From Naganishia liquefaciens (Eukaryota > Basidiomycota > Tremellomycetes > Filobasidiales > Filobasidiaceae), in the NCBI GenBank assembly GCA_013423385.1, contig BLZA01000021.1:124001-188000 (forward strand): a stretch of 64,000 nt of DNA, in the 5' to 3' direction. Shown here one piece after another: positions 48,133 to 59,984 of the stretch (the first letter of the stretch is position 1; the number at the start of each line of letters is the position of its first letter). The notes under the pieces are model-generated. The model was not told where the DNA came from, did not search any database, and saw nothing but the letters and a program-made list of their open reading frames with translations. The position numbers were made by a program, and so were the translations under genes.

Positions 48133-48425
48133 GATCACGCTATGAGAGGGTTTACTGAAGGTATGCGACGGCGAGGCAGCTCACAATGAAGAGATCTTGT
48201 TTCTTGTACCAATCACTCCAACCTCCATCGCTCGTGCTGCCCGTACGGACAAGTTGTCCCCTTCGGTTCCGCTTTGCTTTGGTAAGCGTCGATCGCTTGC
48301 ACCCCTCGCTTTCGCCCGCACATGAAGGCGTTACAAAAGCTGGTTTCGAAGTGTTATAAAAGATGTTTGGTAAGAGACAGAAACCTGGAAGTTGATCGTA
48401 CAGAACCCATCAAGACATCAGAACC
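48133..48425. promoter_or_regulatory. Divergent promoter of Sm F and NC2-beta
   Basis: 293 bases between start codons of two nuclear RNA-metabolism genes. Confidence 0.4.
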
Positions 48426-49074
48426 ATGTCGGAGACGGAAGAGACCTTGCCACGTGCGACGGTGCAGAAGATCATCAAGGGTACGTCCCGCCCAGTACGC
48501 GCAATCACGCGTGGAATTGACTGTTCTGTGTATTTCAGAAATCCTGATGAATGGCGAGAACGAGCCGTCCACCAAGGAGTTTTCATGCGCGAAAGAGACT
48601 GTCGATATACTCAGTACGGCCTGCCTTGGTGAGCCACGCAAGATTCACGCACAAACGGCGGCTGACCAATTGCGCAGAATTCATCAAGATGATCTCCATG
48701 CAGTCAAACGAGATCTGTGAAAAGGACAAGAAGAAGACGATCGCCCCGGAGCATGCTATACAGGCGATTAGCGTGAGTATCTGTCAGCAGAGACAATACA
48801 TGTAAACTGAGCGTGAGTGTCAATACAGACGCTGGGTTGGGAACAGCATGAGAAGGACTTGAAGGATACTTGGGAGAACAGCAGAGAAGTGACCAAGGTG
48901 AGTTGCTGAGGCCAGGCTGTATACTGTGGATGCTGATTCTCCTATCAGGCTATTCAAGAGCGCTCTCATGCATCGCGACACACTGCCGGAATGTCCGAGG
49001 CCGAGTTGTTGGCCGCGCAGGAACAGCTATTTGCCGCCAGTCGAGCGAGATTTGATGCATCCGGGCAGCAATAA
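48426..49074 (+). CDS. NCB2: Negative cofactor 2 beta (Dr1)
   Basis: NC2-beta pairs with NC2-alpha through histone folds and binds TBP on DNA to repress or redirect initiation. Five exons give about 135 residues. The histone fold reads LPRATVQKIIKEIL, then a short insertion (NGENEPSTKEFSCAKE), ILSTACLEFIKMISMQSNEI, CEKDKKKTIAPEHAIQAI and LGWEQHEKDL. The C-terminal tail is Glu/Ala-rich (AELLAAQEQLFAASRARFD). All joints are phase-consistent. Confidence 0.92.
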
Positions 49075-49329
49075 AGGGTCAGGGAGTCAGCATCCGGCGG
49101 TTCGAGGAGGGATCGCCACCAGTAGATTCGAGGGCATTTGACGACCAGAGTTGTATCTATTCCGCTTCATGGGTGTGTGTTTGTACCGGTTTGTACATTT
49201 AGTGTAATAATTTGCCGACTCGGCCATTCTTACCAACTATACAACTGCAGCTGACTGCGTTCCGCATTATTCGATATGTTAGCGCAGGAAAAAGGGAGTC
49301 TATTCTTCCATCATCAGAGGTATATCTCT

Positions 49330-50497
49330 TCAAACCGAACCCAGTGTCTCAAGATCTGTAGGGTCAACGACACCGAATTCGATTGTCCCAGGTACATTCC
49401 CCGCCTGACAAGCAGAGACGAAAGACCAAGCGAAGCGCTTGTTGTTATCGCTCGAATCTTGTTCTCTGTTCTGTTCGCCATGATCAGCAGGACTTTGCAC
49501 CGTAATATGACCGTGTCTTATCGTGAATCCTGCCTTGGCCGGCGATCTCAGGGTTGGATTCCTGGTGGACTGATGTACTGAGAGCCGAGTGTGTGCAGCA
49601 ATTGTACGACTTGACGAGCCCAAGAGAGACGCTAAGGAAAGCCAACATTAGGGTCAAACATCCGGAGACTAGCGATGCTCCTTGCCTTTGGTATCTGCAG
49701 ACAAGCCTTCGATGCTGAGCTCGCGAAACTCCGTTCCGAGACCAGTCCCAATAGCTTTCGTATATGCTTCCTTCGCAGTCCACAACCGGATGAGGTATTC
49801 CAAGCGTCTAGAGTCAGATGATGTCTGGCAGGTCGCTCGGAAGTCTGCGAGCTCAGCTGGATGTAGCTAAGATGACATTAGCTAATCGTGTGTTTCTGCT
49901 ATGGAATTACTTACCTGATCCAACAGCACCTCTTCCAATCCTTCTGCATCTGCTGGAGCTCTATTCAGAAGCATGACATCGATGCCGATACCCGATTGAG
50001 ATGCCTCTTTGGGAACTGATGTTGCAGCGAGCACAATGATGTCGTCATCATGCGAGATGTTGAACTCTGTATGCCAGCCTTGATCTATCGGTTCGACCTA
50101 TCGTAAAATGAGACGCCGAGCCAGTGCTTCTCGAGAGGACTTGCGAGGAATGGTTTGCCGGAAGCGGTGAAAACAAGTTGCAGCGGCGTATCACTTGTGC
50201 AACCTTGGCTACGAACATGCTGGAAAAGTAGTAGTCGACCGACGAGAAAGCCTGACAGGCAAGTGAGTAGCATATCCACCAATCGTCGATCGAGGCGGGT
50301 GGCTCACACAGTCGATCCCGCGGCTGTCGATATCTTGCGATTCGTTGCTGGTCTTGGTTGTTTAATCGGTCCACCAGCCGCCGGTAAGTCTGTGATAGTC
50401 GACGAGTGTGAACGGGAAGTCTTCGGACTTTGGCAGTAAGGCTGACCTCGGGAGATGGGTTCCAATCACCGATGTATGCGATGTAGATGCTGGTCAT
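49330..50497 (-). CDS. LYS5: 4'-phosphopantetheinyl transferase (Lys5/AASDHPPT type)
   Basis: Activates carrier proteins, notably alpha-aminoadipate reductase of fungal lysine synthesis, by attaching phosphopantetheine from CoA. About 290 residues. The first exon is MTSIYIAYIGDWNPSPE. Later exons give ISHDDDIIVLAATSVP, GIDVMLLNR (the Mg-binding Asp) and LWTAKEAYTKAIGTGLG with the conserved W-x-x-K-E-A-x-x-K. The last exon ends near WSFVSACQAGNVPGTIEFGV. The joint around 49540-49690 is ambiguous (two frames stay open), so the C-terminal third is provisional. Confidence 0.82.
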
Positions 50498-51271
50498 CGT
50501 GCCATGATTGTCCGACGTCTATGATGGTAATGCATTGCAAAGATGAACAGGCACCGATTCGTCAGGGAGATACGGAAGTGTTCCGGATAGAAGCGGGGTA
50601 AGGTAGCTGGTAGAGTGTGATCGAACTGCTAGGCTTCGATGGATTCGTCAGTACCACAGAATTCTAATAAAGATGAATTGTCAAGAATACTAGCAAAGGT
50701 GAATATCATGGGACTGCCATCGCTTCCGGTATTCTGCATTCAACTGTAATCGCATGACCTCAGTGCTTAGCCGCTACAAGTAGCCTGTTCTTAATCGATC
50801 CCTCACGGCTTTCCTGCATGACTAGTAAGCTGACTAGCTTTGCTGATGGATTGGCATTTGCGGGCAAAGCACTTCATAACCTTCTAGCGTTCTTGCGGTC
50901 CATGATTTTCATAGCATCATTGGAGCAACTCTATAAGCACGGACGGCCGAGACTTCATGGGATATACTGTCATTAAAGTTCATTTTCATGATTATAGCCC
51001 CGCGCGAAGCATGCGAATACAACACCAATTGATTCGAAGCTATATATCGTGCACGCAGCATGGGCATGTACCGGATCCATTCACGACATCTTTTTTTGGG
51101 GGGGTGTATGTGGTTTATGTTCGTTAAGATTATTGTCCGGAATTGCATTATACTTCGTAAGCGATCGTGAGTGCCATGGCTTGAAATACAGTCCCGCTCT
51201 GCCGTGCAGGCCTCCCCGCGATCAGTTCATATCCCAGCATAGCTTGCAGTGCGACTCACAGAATGATTGCT
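50498..51271. other. Intergenic region
   Basis: About 770 A/T-richer bases upstream of the phosphopantetheinyl transferase and downstream of the unknown membrane protein. A G run lies near 51097. No supported gene. Confidence 0.55.
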
Positions 51272-54200
51272 CTAGTCTCTGAGAGGGGGCAGACGCGCGC
51301 CACAAGGCAAGGGATCAACCTTTCGGGGCTGCGGGGTTTTGTTCTTTGCCGGTTGTAGCAGCTTCATCTCCTCCCTCTCAGCACGCTGAGCTTCCCGAAG
51401 CTCTCGCGCTTCAAGCTCTCGCGCGTGGCGCAAATCATCTTCTTCGGTATCGTAGTAGGGTTGGAGCCTCATACCAAGAGTGATAGGCGGATTGTCGATG
51501 GGCTGAGAAAACCTTGGCAACGAGCTCGCAGCGCAAGGCGCGGAGGGTATCTCCGGGGCTTCGACTGGCACACGATCCAAATTCGTCAGTGGTCGACGGA
51601 ATCCTCGAGTGGCAGTCCGTTTGTTCACCGGAGCGGCGCGAGGCGTCACTTCCGAAAGACAATTTTCGTCAAAGAACACCTCGGCCTTCTGGAGATCGCT
51701 CGCATCGCTCGTTGAAGCTTCCGGTTGCTGACTCTGATTGACCTGACAAAGCATCATTGATCAGGGGTTTTGGACAGGGCGCTCTTGGACCTGCACTTAC
51801 TTGTTCAAGACTTTGAACGCATTCTGGTGTCCGAAGTCTGGGTTTGATTGGCCAGCCTTCCTCGTCCAGTTGCATCTCAGCCCCGTCATTCGCGGCGAGC
51901 AACGGACCGGGGCCAGATGAGCCTTGAGAAGTCACGGCGTGAACGGAATCCAAGCGCGGTACGTTGACTGTTGAAGAGGAACAAGAAGCACCAGTCTGGG
52001 TGGGGGTATAGAAGGGATTTGGGCCGGTGGAAAGATGAATGGGAGTCTGCCCATTGGCGGTCGTCGGCGGGGCGCTCCTGTCAACGCCTTTGCCTTTATC
52101 CAGTTGGCGAAGTGAAGGGCTTGGATCGAGGCTGCCCCGATCCAAGCTGATTGCTTCGGGTGTCAATAAACGCCTTCTCAGTCGGATTCTGGGGGTGCTT
52201 CGCGGAGCCGCAGGAGGCATTCGTGCCACCTGGACAGGTGTAATCGGCGTCCTTTGATCGATACCGACGACAGCGTCCTGTCTTCGACCGAGCGGGATTT
52301 CCTCAGATGCGGCTGTGAAAGGGCTGCAACCACCAGATATGGGCACTTCAGGGAACAAACCAAACACTGACAGCCGTGGAGGTGACTTGACGACCCTGAA
52401 CGATGGGTGACGCCACTTGCCAACTCGAGATGATTCTCTGTGGCTGAGACGGAATTCAGCGTGGCGGGAGGAGGAATTTCGTCGTTGAGCGACATCCTTC
52501 ACAACGTCTGCCGACTTCGCGACCTGGAAGTATCTGCCGATGAAAGGGATGGGAGCGAGTGCCTAGTGGTACGTGAGTACGGGTCTTGGCGACGGTATTG
52601 CCCGACTCACATTCCTGATGAAAGGAGCGTACATTGGAGCCAAGATAGCCTGAATGGCGAAGTAGGAGACGCAAGCGACTAGCAGGAGAACGACGAACAC
52701 AAGGCTACGGAACCAGCTGTTGAGGTGAGAGAGCGACGACGATGAGATTTTGAGTTGACGTTTGACGACCCCATGCGGCACCGGGGCAGGCTGGCGAGTG
52801 GATGCTGTAGCGGTCATGAATTGGGCGGTAATACGAGATGGGAAGACCGCTGCGCGGGATGAGAAGTCAATTTCCGGTGTGAACACCTCTAGTGTGTATT
52901 TTGACTCACTCTGCAAGTTCTCTATCGCCAAATCGTGTAGACGGTCAAAGGGGGATTGCTCATCCAGTTGACAGATCCGATCGACCGAACTGCCGAAAAT
53001 GACCAGAATTTGAGGAGAGTCCTCGCGACACGGGGCGAAGCGAGGATTCATGTTGATGTAACGATTTCTTGGATCGGCTGACGAGCGGATTGTTCAGACG
53101 CCATTTGGGACAATGAGAGAGTGACTTACATCGAGGGAAACCAAAGACGAGTTCTGCTGCTTCAAGTGCATGTCCTTTTCTTTTGGGCTCTTTGGCAGGT
53201 TTCCCAAAGACAACGCTCGACCCAAAGCTGAAATAGACGCGCTCGAAGAGCGTGTTGTCAGCGAAACCCGCTTCAGATTTCGGTACGAGGTAGTCTTCAG
53301 GTCGCCATTCCGTATACGTCGGTCGACAATGTCGGTACTGGACTGATCCCAGACTGAAGAAGGACTTCCAGTTCGGATCATCGATGCCGCAATCGTGGAC
53401 TCTGGGACAAGATGGGCCAGTTGGTTCGGGTCTGCCCGGAGTGACTTTCGACGGGAGGATATGGCTCGTCGGAATCGGAGGGGAAATGGTATCGCCAGAT
53501 TTCTTGTCTTGCGTGGTTGAAATGACGGATTGATCACGCTCACAAGCGCAAGCGGGAGTGTACTTTGAGAGGTATTTATTGGAGAAGAGGTACCGATTGA
53601 CAATGGAATCGCAAAGCAAACGCTGTACACGATTCCAGTAGAGACGGAAAGGGGCGATCATGCGGGATGGCGAGCAGTTCCCGCTATGCAGCGGGCCCTG
53701 CTTGGACTCCTGAGGAGACGCTAGGTTCCCGTTGCATGACTGATTCGCCGCATACCAAAGATAGATGTCGTGAGATGTCATGAGTACCCACCGAGAGATC
53801 AGGGCGTACCACGCCGCTTTGATGACGGTGGGATTGTGAAGGAAGACCGAGACGCGGCTCGGTAAAGGCACGAGAGTTGGCTGGATCAGGTGCGCCATCG
53901 CACCAGTGATGGCCATTTGCGCCGCAAGGCTGGTGAATGTCGATAGGGTAGATCGTTGGCCGACGATGACGGCGCCAGGATCGACTTCGGCTGCCTTGGC
54001 AGGCTCGAAGACGATAGGCTCATCTGCGTTCATGCAGTCGTCTTGCAATTGAGCAGTTGCATAGCAGTTTGCATTCGATGACGGTAGCATGCCATGATGA
54101 GCGGGAGAGAGATCGGTGTTATAATGAGAAGATCCTGAGATGAGACGGTGAACCAGACCGGGGTACTTTGCGAGGATATTCGATGCCGGAAGGTTGACGA

Positions 54201-54321
54201 GGGTTTCTTGAGGGATTCTCGCCAACTCGAAGGGAATGTACAGGAAGATGGTAGTAGAGATAGCCAGCCATGTCAAGAGGAAAGTGCTCGGCCACACGCC
54301 AAGTGACATGGGCCGCCGCAT
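51272..54321 (-). CDS. Unknown membrane protein, large
   Basis: About 900 residues if read as one gene in five or so exons. I do not recognise the family. An N-terminal helix (residues about 10-32) is followed by a helix pair near residues 140-200 with SRWVLMTSHDIYLWYAANQS, then a region with WKSFFSLGSVQYRHCRPTY and EWRPEDYLVP. After an intron comes DPRNRYINMNPRFAPCRED, and a last strong helix (WFRSLVFVVLLLVACVSYFA). The remaining 400 residues are Ser/Pro/Arg-rich and end with an Arg/Glu-rich coiled coil (DLRHARELEARELREAQRAE). The exon joint through SDPRNRY and the one into VAKSADVVKDV are phase-correct, which supports a single gene. The start may lie further upstream. Confidence 0.62.
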
Positions 54322-56576
54322 GTTGATTGAGATCTTGAACCTGAGTAAGCGGAGGTATCAGTTCACGAGATATCTCGGAGCGCAGTGATCCTGCTTACAG
54401 TCAATGTCCGTAAGGAAGCATGTAAAGAGAGACAGAACGGGTTTCAAGTTGGTTCTGCAAACATGGCCATGCTATGAGTCAGGCATCCTAGGTTGAGAGG
54501 AAGCATCGTGCGTATACTCACATTCCAGTCTTAGCCAACAGCACGAGGTAGTAAGCGTGCTCGAGACGTGATCAAAATACTGAGGCGTAGAACAACGGCT
54601 GATGGTGTGAAATTAGAGACTATGCTGCTGTTTCTGTATCGGAATCGAGGTCTTGCGTGTAGGTATGCGTTAATGTTGTGCGTCTAGGTGATATGCTGAT
54701 TCGAACACTAGATCTGCTGACGTTGTGCTTGTGGGCGGTGTTAGCGTATTGCAGGCACGATGCTGGCGTCGTGCGTAGCGACAGTGAGCTCTTGGTCGGT
54801 GTGGAGCCAGTGTCTAACGGTATGTAAAGACAGTGAATCTGACAACGAGCGAGTGTTGAGAAACGAAAGCCAGCTCGCGAAGCTTGATGCAGTCAAGGAC
54901 TTGATAGCAACAGAGCGACCCGTACCGAGGCTGCCATGACGCTGGAGAGCGGGGTGTACTGCACTGTACTGCAAGCGGATGAGAGTGTAAGAGCGCAAAG
55001 CGCCTGTGTTGGATATCCCCAATTTGTTGTTTTGGGTAGGGGCGATGTTGGCTCAAGATGCCTAGAACGCGGGCGATCAAGCGCATATTTTCGCCGGGCT
55101 GGACAATAGCAAGAACTCACGAGATACCGTCTGATGCAAATCTGACGAAAGGATAGCATCTCCGGAAAGGGAGAATGATGGAAGACAATGCCGCCGAACG
55201 GCACATCGAGGTAATCGCTCCGATCTCTTTGCCACCATTTGCGCCTCAGTTGTTCATAGAGGACACTGTTGTCGTCGTTTTGAGACCGAACTGTTGCTAG
55301 CTTGCGGAGAAAATGTCGTCGGACCATCTACAGGAATTGGGGAACATGATATCGTTAAGCTAACAGGGACCCGGGATTCCGCCCTCGTCCAATCGCGGCG
55401 AATGATATCGTCGTTCTCCGTTCGTGTTTGTTCTCCACCTTGATTTCTTTCCTGCAGATTGCAGCGATGGCAGCCACGATCTGAACTCACTTTCTTCCTT
55501 GCAACTTAGGTGACTGTAAGAGAAAGGGCAGGAATCGCCTCGTAATGTTCCTGGTACGTCGTAAGACGGCGTTCCTCCTTGCGCTCAACAATCCATCCCA
55601 GGTATCTGCATAGCGAGATTTCATGCTGATGTACCTACAACTACTAGACTTTTTGAAAATTCACAAGTGGAAAGAGTGAACTCACGAGCAAGATCTGACG
55701 TCCGGCAGCGGTCCAAAAAATTTGCGATGCGTTGATTGCGTTGAAGAGCTTGCGGCACGACGACCGTGCGCCCACATTTTGGCAGCGATCATCCAATCGA
55801 TTCGGCGGTCCCAACCGGGTCCTTCGGCGCTTTCTTCCAGTCGAGAGATCGGTTTGAAGGGATTTCTTGCACTCTGAGCCACAGCCACGGAGCATAGCGA
55901 TGCCAGGAGGTAAGACCTAGACCGCTCATTCGTTAATGGCTTGAGACGCAGAGGAGAATCTGCCGAGCCCTAATCAGGCAATCGGCCAGATGGGTCGTCC
56001 TCGAGCACGGCAATGTATCCCGTTAACAGGTTTCACCTGTTCCTGTTCCAACGAAAGTGTCGGATTGTCCTGCAGAGATCGATCCCGGTGCCTCGAGACA
56101 CGATTGTTAAGGCTTGCCAAAGCGAGTGCCGATCTTAAAGGAGGGACATGAAGTCTCCGCTTGTGAATTGGTTGAGAGTTGATCGCAAAATATCACACAA
56201 GCTGTCAGCTACAGCATACTGTCTCGTGAAACAGAAGTTGGGCTGCACGACCCATGCGTTGCGTGGCAGCCTGTCTGACTCATTGCTCGATCGGATCACG
56301 CGCTAATATTTCCGACCATTCGACTACTTCATTCATCATTCATCACTCATCACGCATGATCAAGCCGACTCCCGGTTCGAATGGTCTCTCATGAATGTCA
56401 ATACACGGAAGACTCGAGAATATTCCTTGGCTCCAGATCCTTCGACGACGTCGTGTGACGACGCAAAGATTTACAGCAGTGTGGCTGCAACATTCCGGAA
56501 TGGAGGCATGATGTTGACTAGACGTCCTATGTCATTGTGGGGTTCTATTGACAATATAACAGTATGACATTGCCTT
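54322..56576. other. Unassigned region, possible minus-strand exons
   Basis: About 2.25 kb with no plus-strand frame of note but several minus-strand stretches that look coding. One runs about 55977 to 55690 (with PFKPISRLEESAEGPGWDRR and IDWMIAAKMWAHGRR) and ends at a gtgagt donor. Another starts at 55327 (MVRRHFLRKLATVRSQNDDN, then DYLDVPFGGIVFHHSPFPEM). I could not join them into one phase-consistent model or name a family. They may be 5' exons of the membrane protein gene or a separate small gene. Confidence 0.35.
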
Positions 56577-58580
56577 TTAAGGGTTCAATCTCTTCGGGTC
56601 TCGCGGGAACAAGGACGCCCGTCGAATGTTACCCAGCTTGAGGAACAGCATGACGACACGTTCGAGACCTGAAACAAACCAAAGTCAGTTTTCGGTACGG
56701 TATGACGGGCGGATGAAAACTCACCGATACCACCACCGGCGTGAGGAGGAGCTCCGAGGTTGAAGGCATCGATATAGCCCTGCATGCTCGCCGGCTCGAT
56801 GCCACACTCCTTCATCCTCTGAATCAAGAACTCGGGGTCGTGAATTCGTTGCGCGCCGGACAGAATCTCTTCACCTCGCATGAAGAAGTCGTACGAGTTG
56901 GACAATGTCGGGTTCGTGGCGTCGGGCATGGTGTAGAAGGGTCGGATGGCAAGAGGGAACTTGTCGAGGATGTAGTAGTCGGTACCGTACTTTTCCTTGA
57001 CCAATCGACCGAGCCATCGTTCGTTCTCAGTGCTGTGAAAGGAGGGTCAGGGCCTCTTCGGATTGGAGAAACGATCCACTCACCTGAGGTCATCGCTCTC
57101 GCTCAACTCGGATCCGTCAAGGTTCTTGGCGCCAGCTTCCTTCAACATCTTGATACCATCCGCGAACGGAAGCTTCAATGTCTCATCCAACCACGTAAAC
57201 TCGTCGCACGGGAATTGCGTGGCAATGACGTCGATCTCGCTGCTGTATTTTTGCTTCAATCCCTTGAAAATGGCCAAGAAGAGCGAGTCAAGGACGTCGA
57301 GGACCTCGTGGTAATGCTCCTCGATGGCCATCTCGAGATCAAGACCGGTGAATTCACACAAGTGTCGGTGCGTGTTGGAGTCTTCGGCACGGAAGACAGG
57401 TCCGATCTCGTACACTCGCTCCATATCACCAGCGATACACATCTGCTTGGCCAGCTGAGGAGATTGCGCAAGGAAGGCTTTACCCTTGAAGTACGACACC
57501 TCGAACACACTGGAGCCAGATTCCGTAGCGGCACCCTGCAGTTTAGGCGAATGGATCTCGATGAATCCGAGCGAGTTGAGCTGTTCTCGGAAAAGTTGGC
57601 AAACGGCAGACTGGACTCGGAAAATGGCCTGGTTGACCGGTGTTCGGAGATCCATAACTCGGTTGTCCAACCGAGTGTCCAAGTTGACTCGTGCAAACTG
57701 GGTGTCTTCCTTGGCATAATCCGCTTCCGTCCTGGATGCCTCGTCGACACCGAACGGCAAACGCTGAGTAACTTCCACAATGGTATGGATTTTACGGATC
57801 TGAATTTCGCATGTCTGGACGGTGCAGGACTTGACTTCGGCCGGCTTGATGATACCTTCCACCAGGACGATAGACTCGGCAGGAATGCCGGTAGCGAACT
57901 TCACCATCTGCTTGCTGACGGCGTGCTCATCGCCCTCTTTGCTGATGGTCACGACACCCTGGAGGGTAAGGGTCTGCTGTCGCAAGGTGATGAATGCCAT
58001 CTTGGCGCCCTGAGCTCGAGCGTTGTGGACCCGAGCTCGAACAACGACCGGCTGAGATTCAGGGTATTGCGAAGCCGCATCGGGAGCCATCAAAGACTGG
58101 AAGGAGAGTCGGGAGCGACCTGAGATGCATTTAGTATACGTTGGAGAACACTCTGGCGCGTTCCCGGCTCACCTGAGCGCTCTTGAGACTGGTGAAGGGG
58201 AAGCTTTCCATAGTTATCGGCCGCAGAATCCTGCACATGCCAAGTCGTCGGTCTGAAGCCTGACGAACGTATTCCACCTCAACTCACGTTGGCTTCTTCC
58301 GCAGCTTTCTTCTCTTTGGCGGCTTGCTCCTTGGCGGCTCGCTCCGCAGCTTTGGCAGCCTCTGTAATTCGCCAGTCAGTATATCAAGCGTTCAAAGAGA
58401 ATTGCTCCTTCCGTGAAGCCTCGACTCACTAGCGGCCTCCTTCTCCCTTCGCTTGATCTCTCCCTTGCTTAACGGCTGTCCATTTTCGTCGAGCGGTGCG
58501 TCCTTCTTCGTCGCGTCCTGCGCGACAGCGGGCGCGGCATCAGCAGTAGGGGCAGCTTGCGTAGACGGTTCAGCGGCCAT
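56577..58580 (-). CDS. DPS1: Aspartyl-tRNA synthetase, cytosolic
   Basis: Charges tRNA-Asp. About 540 residues in six or seven exons. The N-terminal extension is Ala/Lys-rich ([18 protein letters not shown]) and probably binds tRNA. The OB-fold anticodon domain has [20 protein letters not shown]. The class II core has [18 protein letters not shown], then [12 protein letters not shown], motif 2 [19 protein letters not shown] and motif 3 [20 protein letters not shown]. It ends [10 protein letters not shown]. The flipping loop QSPQ and the absence of a mitochondrial presequence fit the cytosolic enzyme. The stop at 56577 follows the usual family end. Confidence 0.95.
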
Positions 58581-59984
58581 AATGTATAGTGCAGTGGTCC
58601 ACGACAGCAGTAGTCTCGCAATATGGGAATGTCCACAAGAGCGACTTCTCTCCCGACTTGAGTCATGCGCCCTCGATCGTCCGAGAAAGTGAGACCCGCG
58701 TACTGAATGACGTGGGATTCGGCCGACCGATACAGACACCCACAGTCACCAGCTTCGCTATGCATTCGCTTCGGCATTTAGGCAGTACAGGGGTTTTGCT
58801 GGTGCACTCTGGGTGATAGCTAGACGACGCTTCCTGGGTAGCCTGCCCATGCTAATAGCAGCTCAAATAGCTTTATCATCAGTATAAGGTTGAGCGATGC
58901 GATAATGTGATAATTGTACAACGCGGCGTTCCCTTGTTGAGCCGACACGAGCTCCCTCTGGTCGACTGTAGCTTGCTTCATTTCATTCGCGCAGCACCAG
59001 CATCCATTCCAAGCGCGAAGGCCGGATTGTCCTGCGGTTTCCTGTATGATTGGCCGGAACCCTTCCTTCAGAATTCTGGTAGGAACAGGCCTTGGGTCGT
59101 ATTCGAAATGGTGCCGATGCGCCTGATCACTCTCATACATTACGTTGGGTTCCCTTTCTGAATTTCCGGATTTGCCATTGTTCCTATCGGCTTGGAAGGG
59201 ATATTTGTCTATTAAGCGAAAGCGTAAGCGATAAAGTATTCCGTGTGGCACGGAGGATTGAAGATTGGAAGGATACGAGAAATTGCATTTGACACTCACG
59301 AGGTCTGCTGGGTCGACGGTCATCGATGCGGCCGCCTGTCATGTGGTTCGAGGAGAATCAGTATCGGACACAAGGCAAAGAAGGGAATGCCTGCCGTGAA
59401 TGCTTTGGAACAAGAACGTACCTCTCGCGCTCTCGCCATACGCTTGTTGTGCCCCGAAATACCGGCGGATGCTCCCCATATCTTCATTCATCGTGCCAAT
59501 ATTTGCGAAGCGAAAATGTAGGGCGATTGTACCGAAGATGTTGAGCCGTATGATCGATTTTCACAGCGATCCAGCGGAGCCATCAAAGGCGAAGTGAGAG
59601 AAATTTGAAGGCAAAGATAAAAATCGATGAGCGCTACTCGATTGTGAAACCTGCAGAAAGCGACTTACACTGAGGGCAATACAGCCAACGGCGATACTCC
59701 GCTGTAAGTAATCAGCGACAGATGGCATTACGAAGGCGGCGGGGGTCCCAGGAGAATCTTGTGTGAAAAGTGCGGTTGCTCCTTTCTTGAGGCGATTTTC
59801 GTTAAACGTTATTGACCGAGCAGAGTGCGACAGCAGTACTGCAAGGCCAGGTCAAGTAGATGGGGCGGTGATTTCAGAAGAGGATCTGATGGAGATTTCC
59901 CAAGATTCTTGGGCGGTGTAGAAATGGTTGAAGCGGGTGAATCCGTGTGCATCGATCGAGACTGATGTGGAGGTAAATTATGTC
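58581..59984. other. Region between DPS1 and the EF-hand-like gene
   Basis: About 1.4 kb. It contains a possible small minus-strand gene (listed next) and a 167-codon minus frame (58820-59323) that I do not recognise and that may be non-coding. Confidence 0.4.
59436..59728 (-). CDS. Possible small mitochondrial-type membrane protein (tentative)
   Basis: From ATG 59728 the frame MPSVADYLQRSIAVGCIALS runs into a gtaagt donor. Downstream minus-strand sequence offers candidate exons (IFGTIALHFRFANIG in one frame; MKIWGASAGISGHNKRMARA then AAASMTVDPADL in another). A short hydrophobic helix after ~10 residues resembles small oxidase-assembly proteins of the Cox14 kind, but I could not fix the joints. 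Both ends are approximate. Confidence 0.3.

Noticed and set aside
56360-56400. T-loop-like sequence (ggttcgaatgg) suggesting a tRNA
   Set aside because: No matching acceptor, D or anticodon arms on either side.
56741-58123. 460-codon plus-strand frame opposite aspartyl-tRNA synthetase
   Set aside because: Antisense shadow; the minus strand has complete class II synthetase motifs.
58820-59323. 167-codon minus-strand frame
   Set aside because: No recognisable motif; the composition looks like non-coding sequence and it overlaps the likely 3' part of a small spliced gene.
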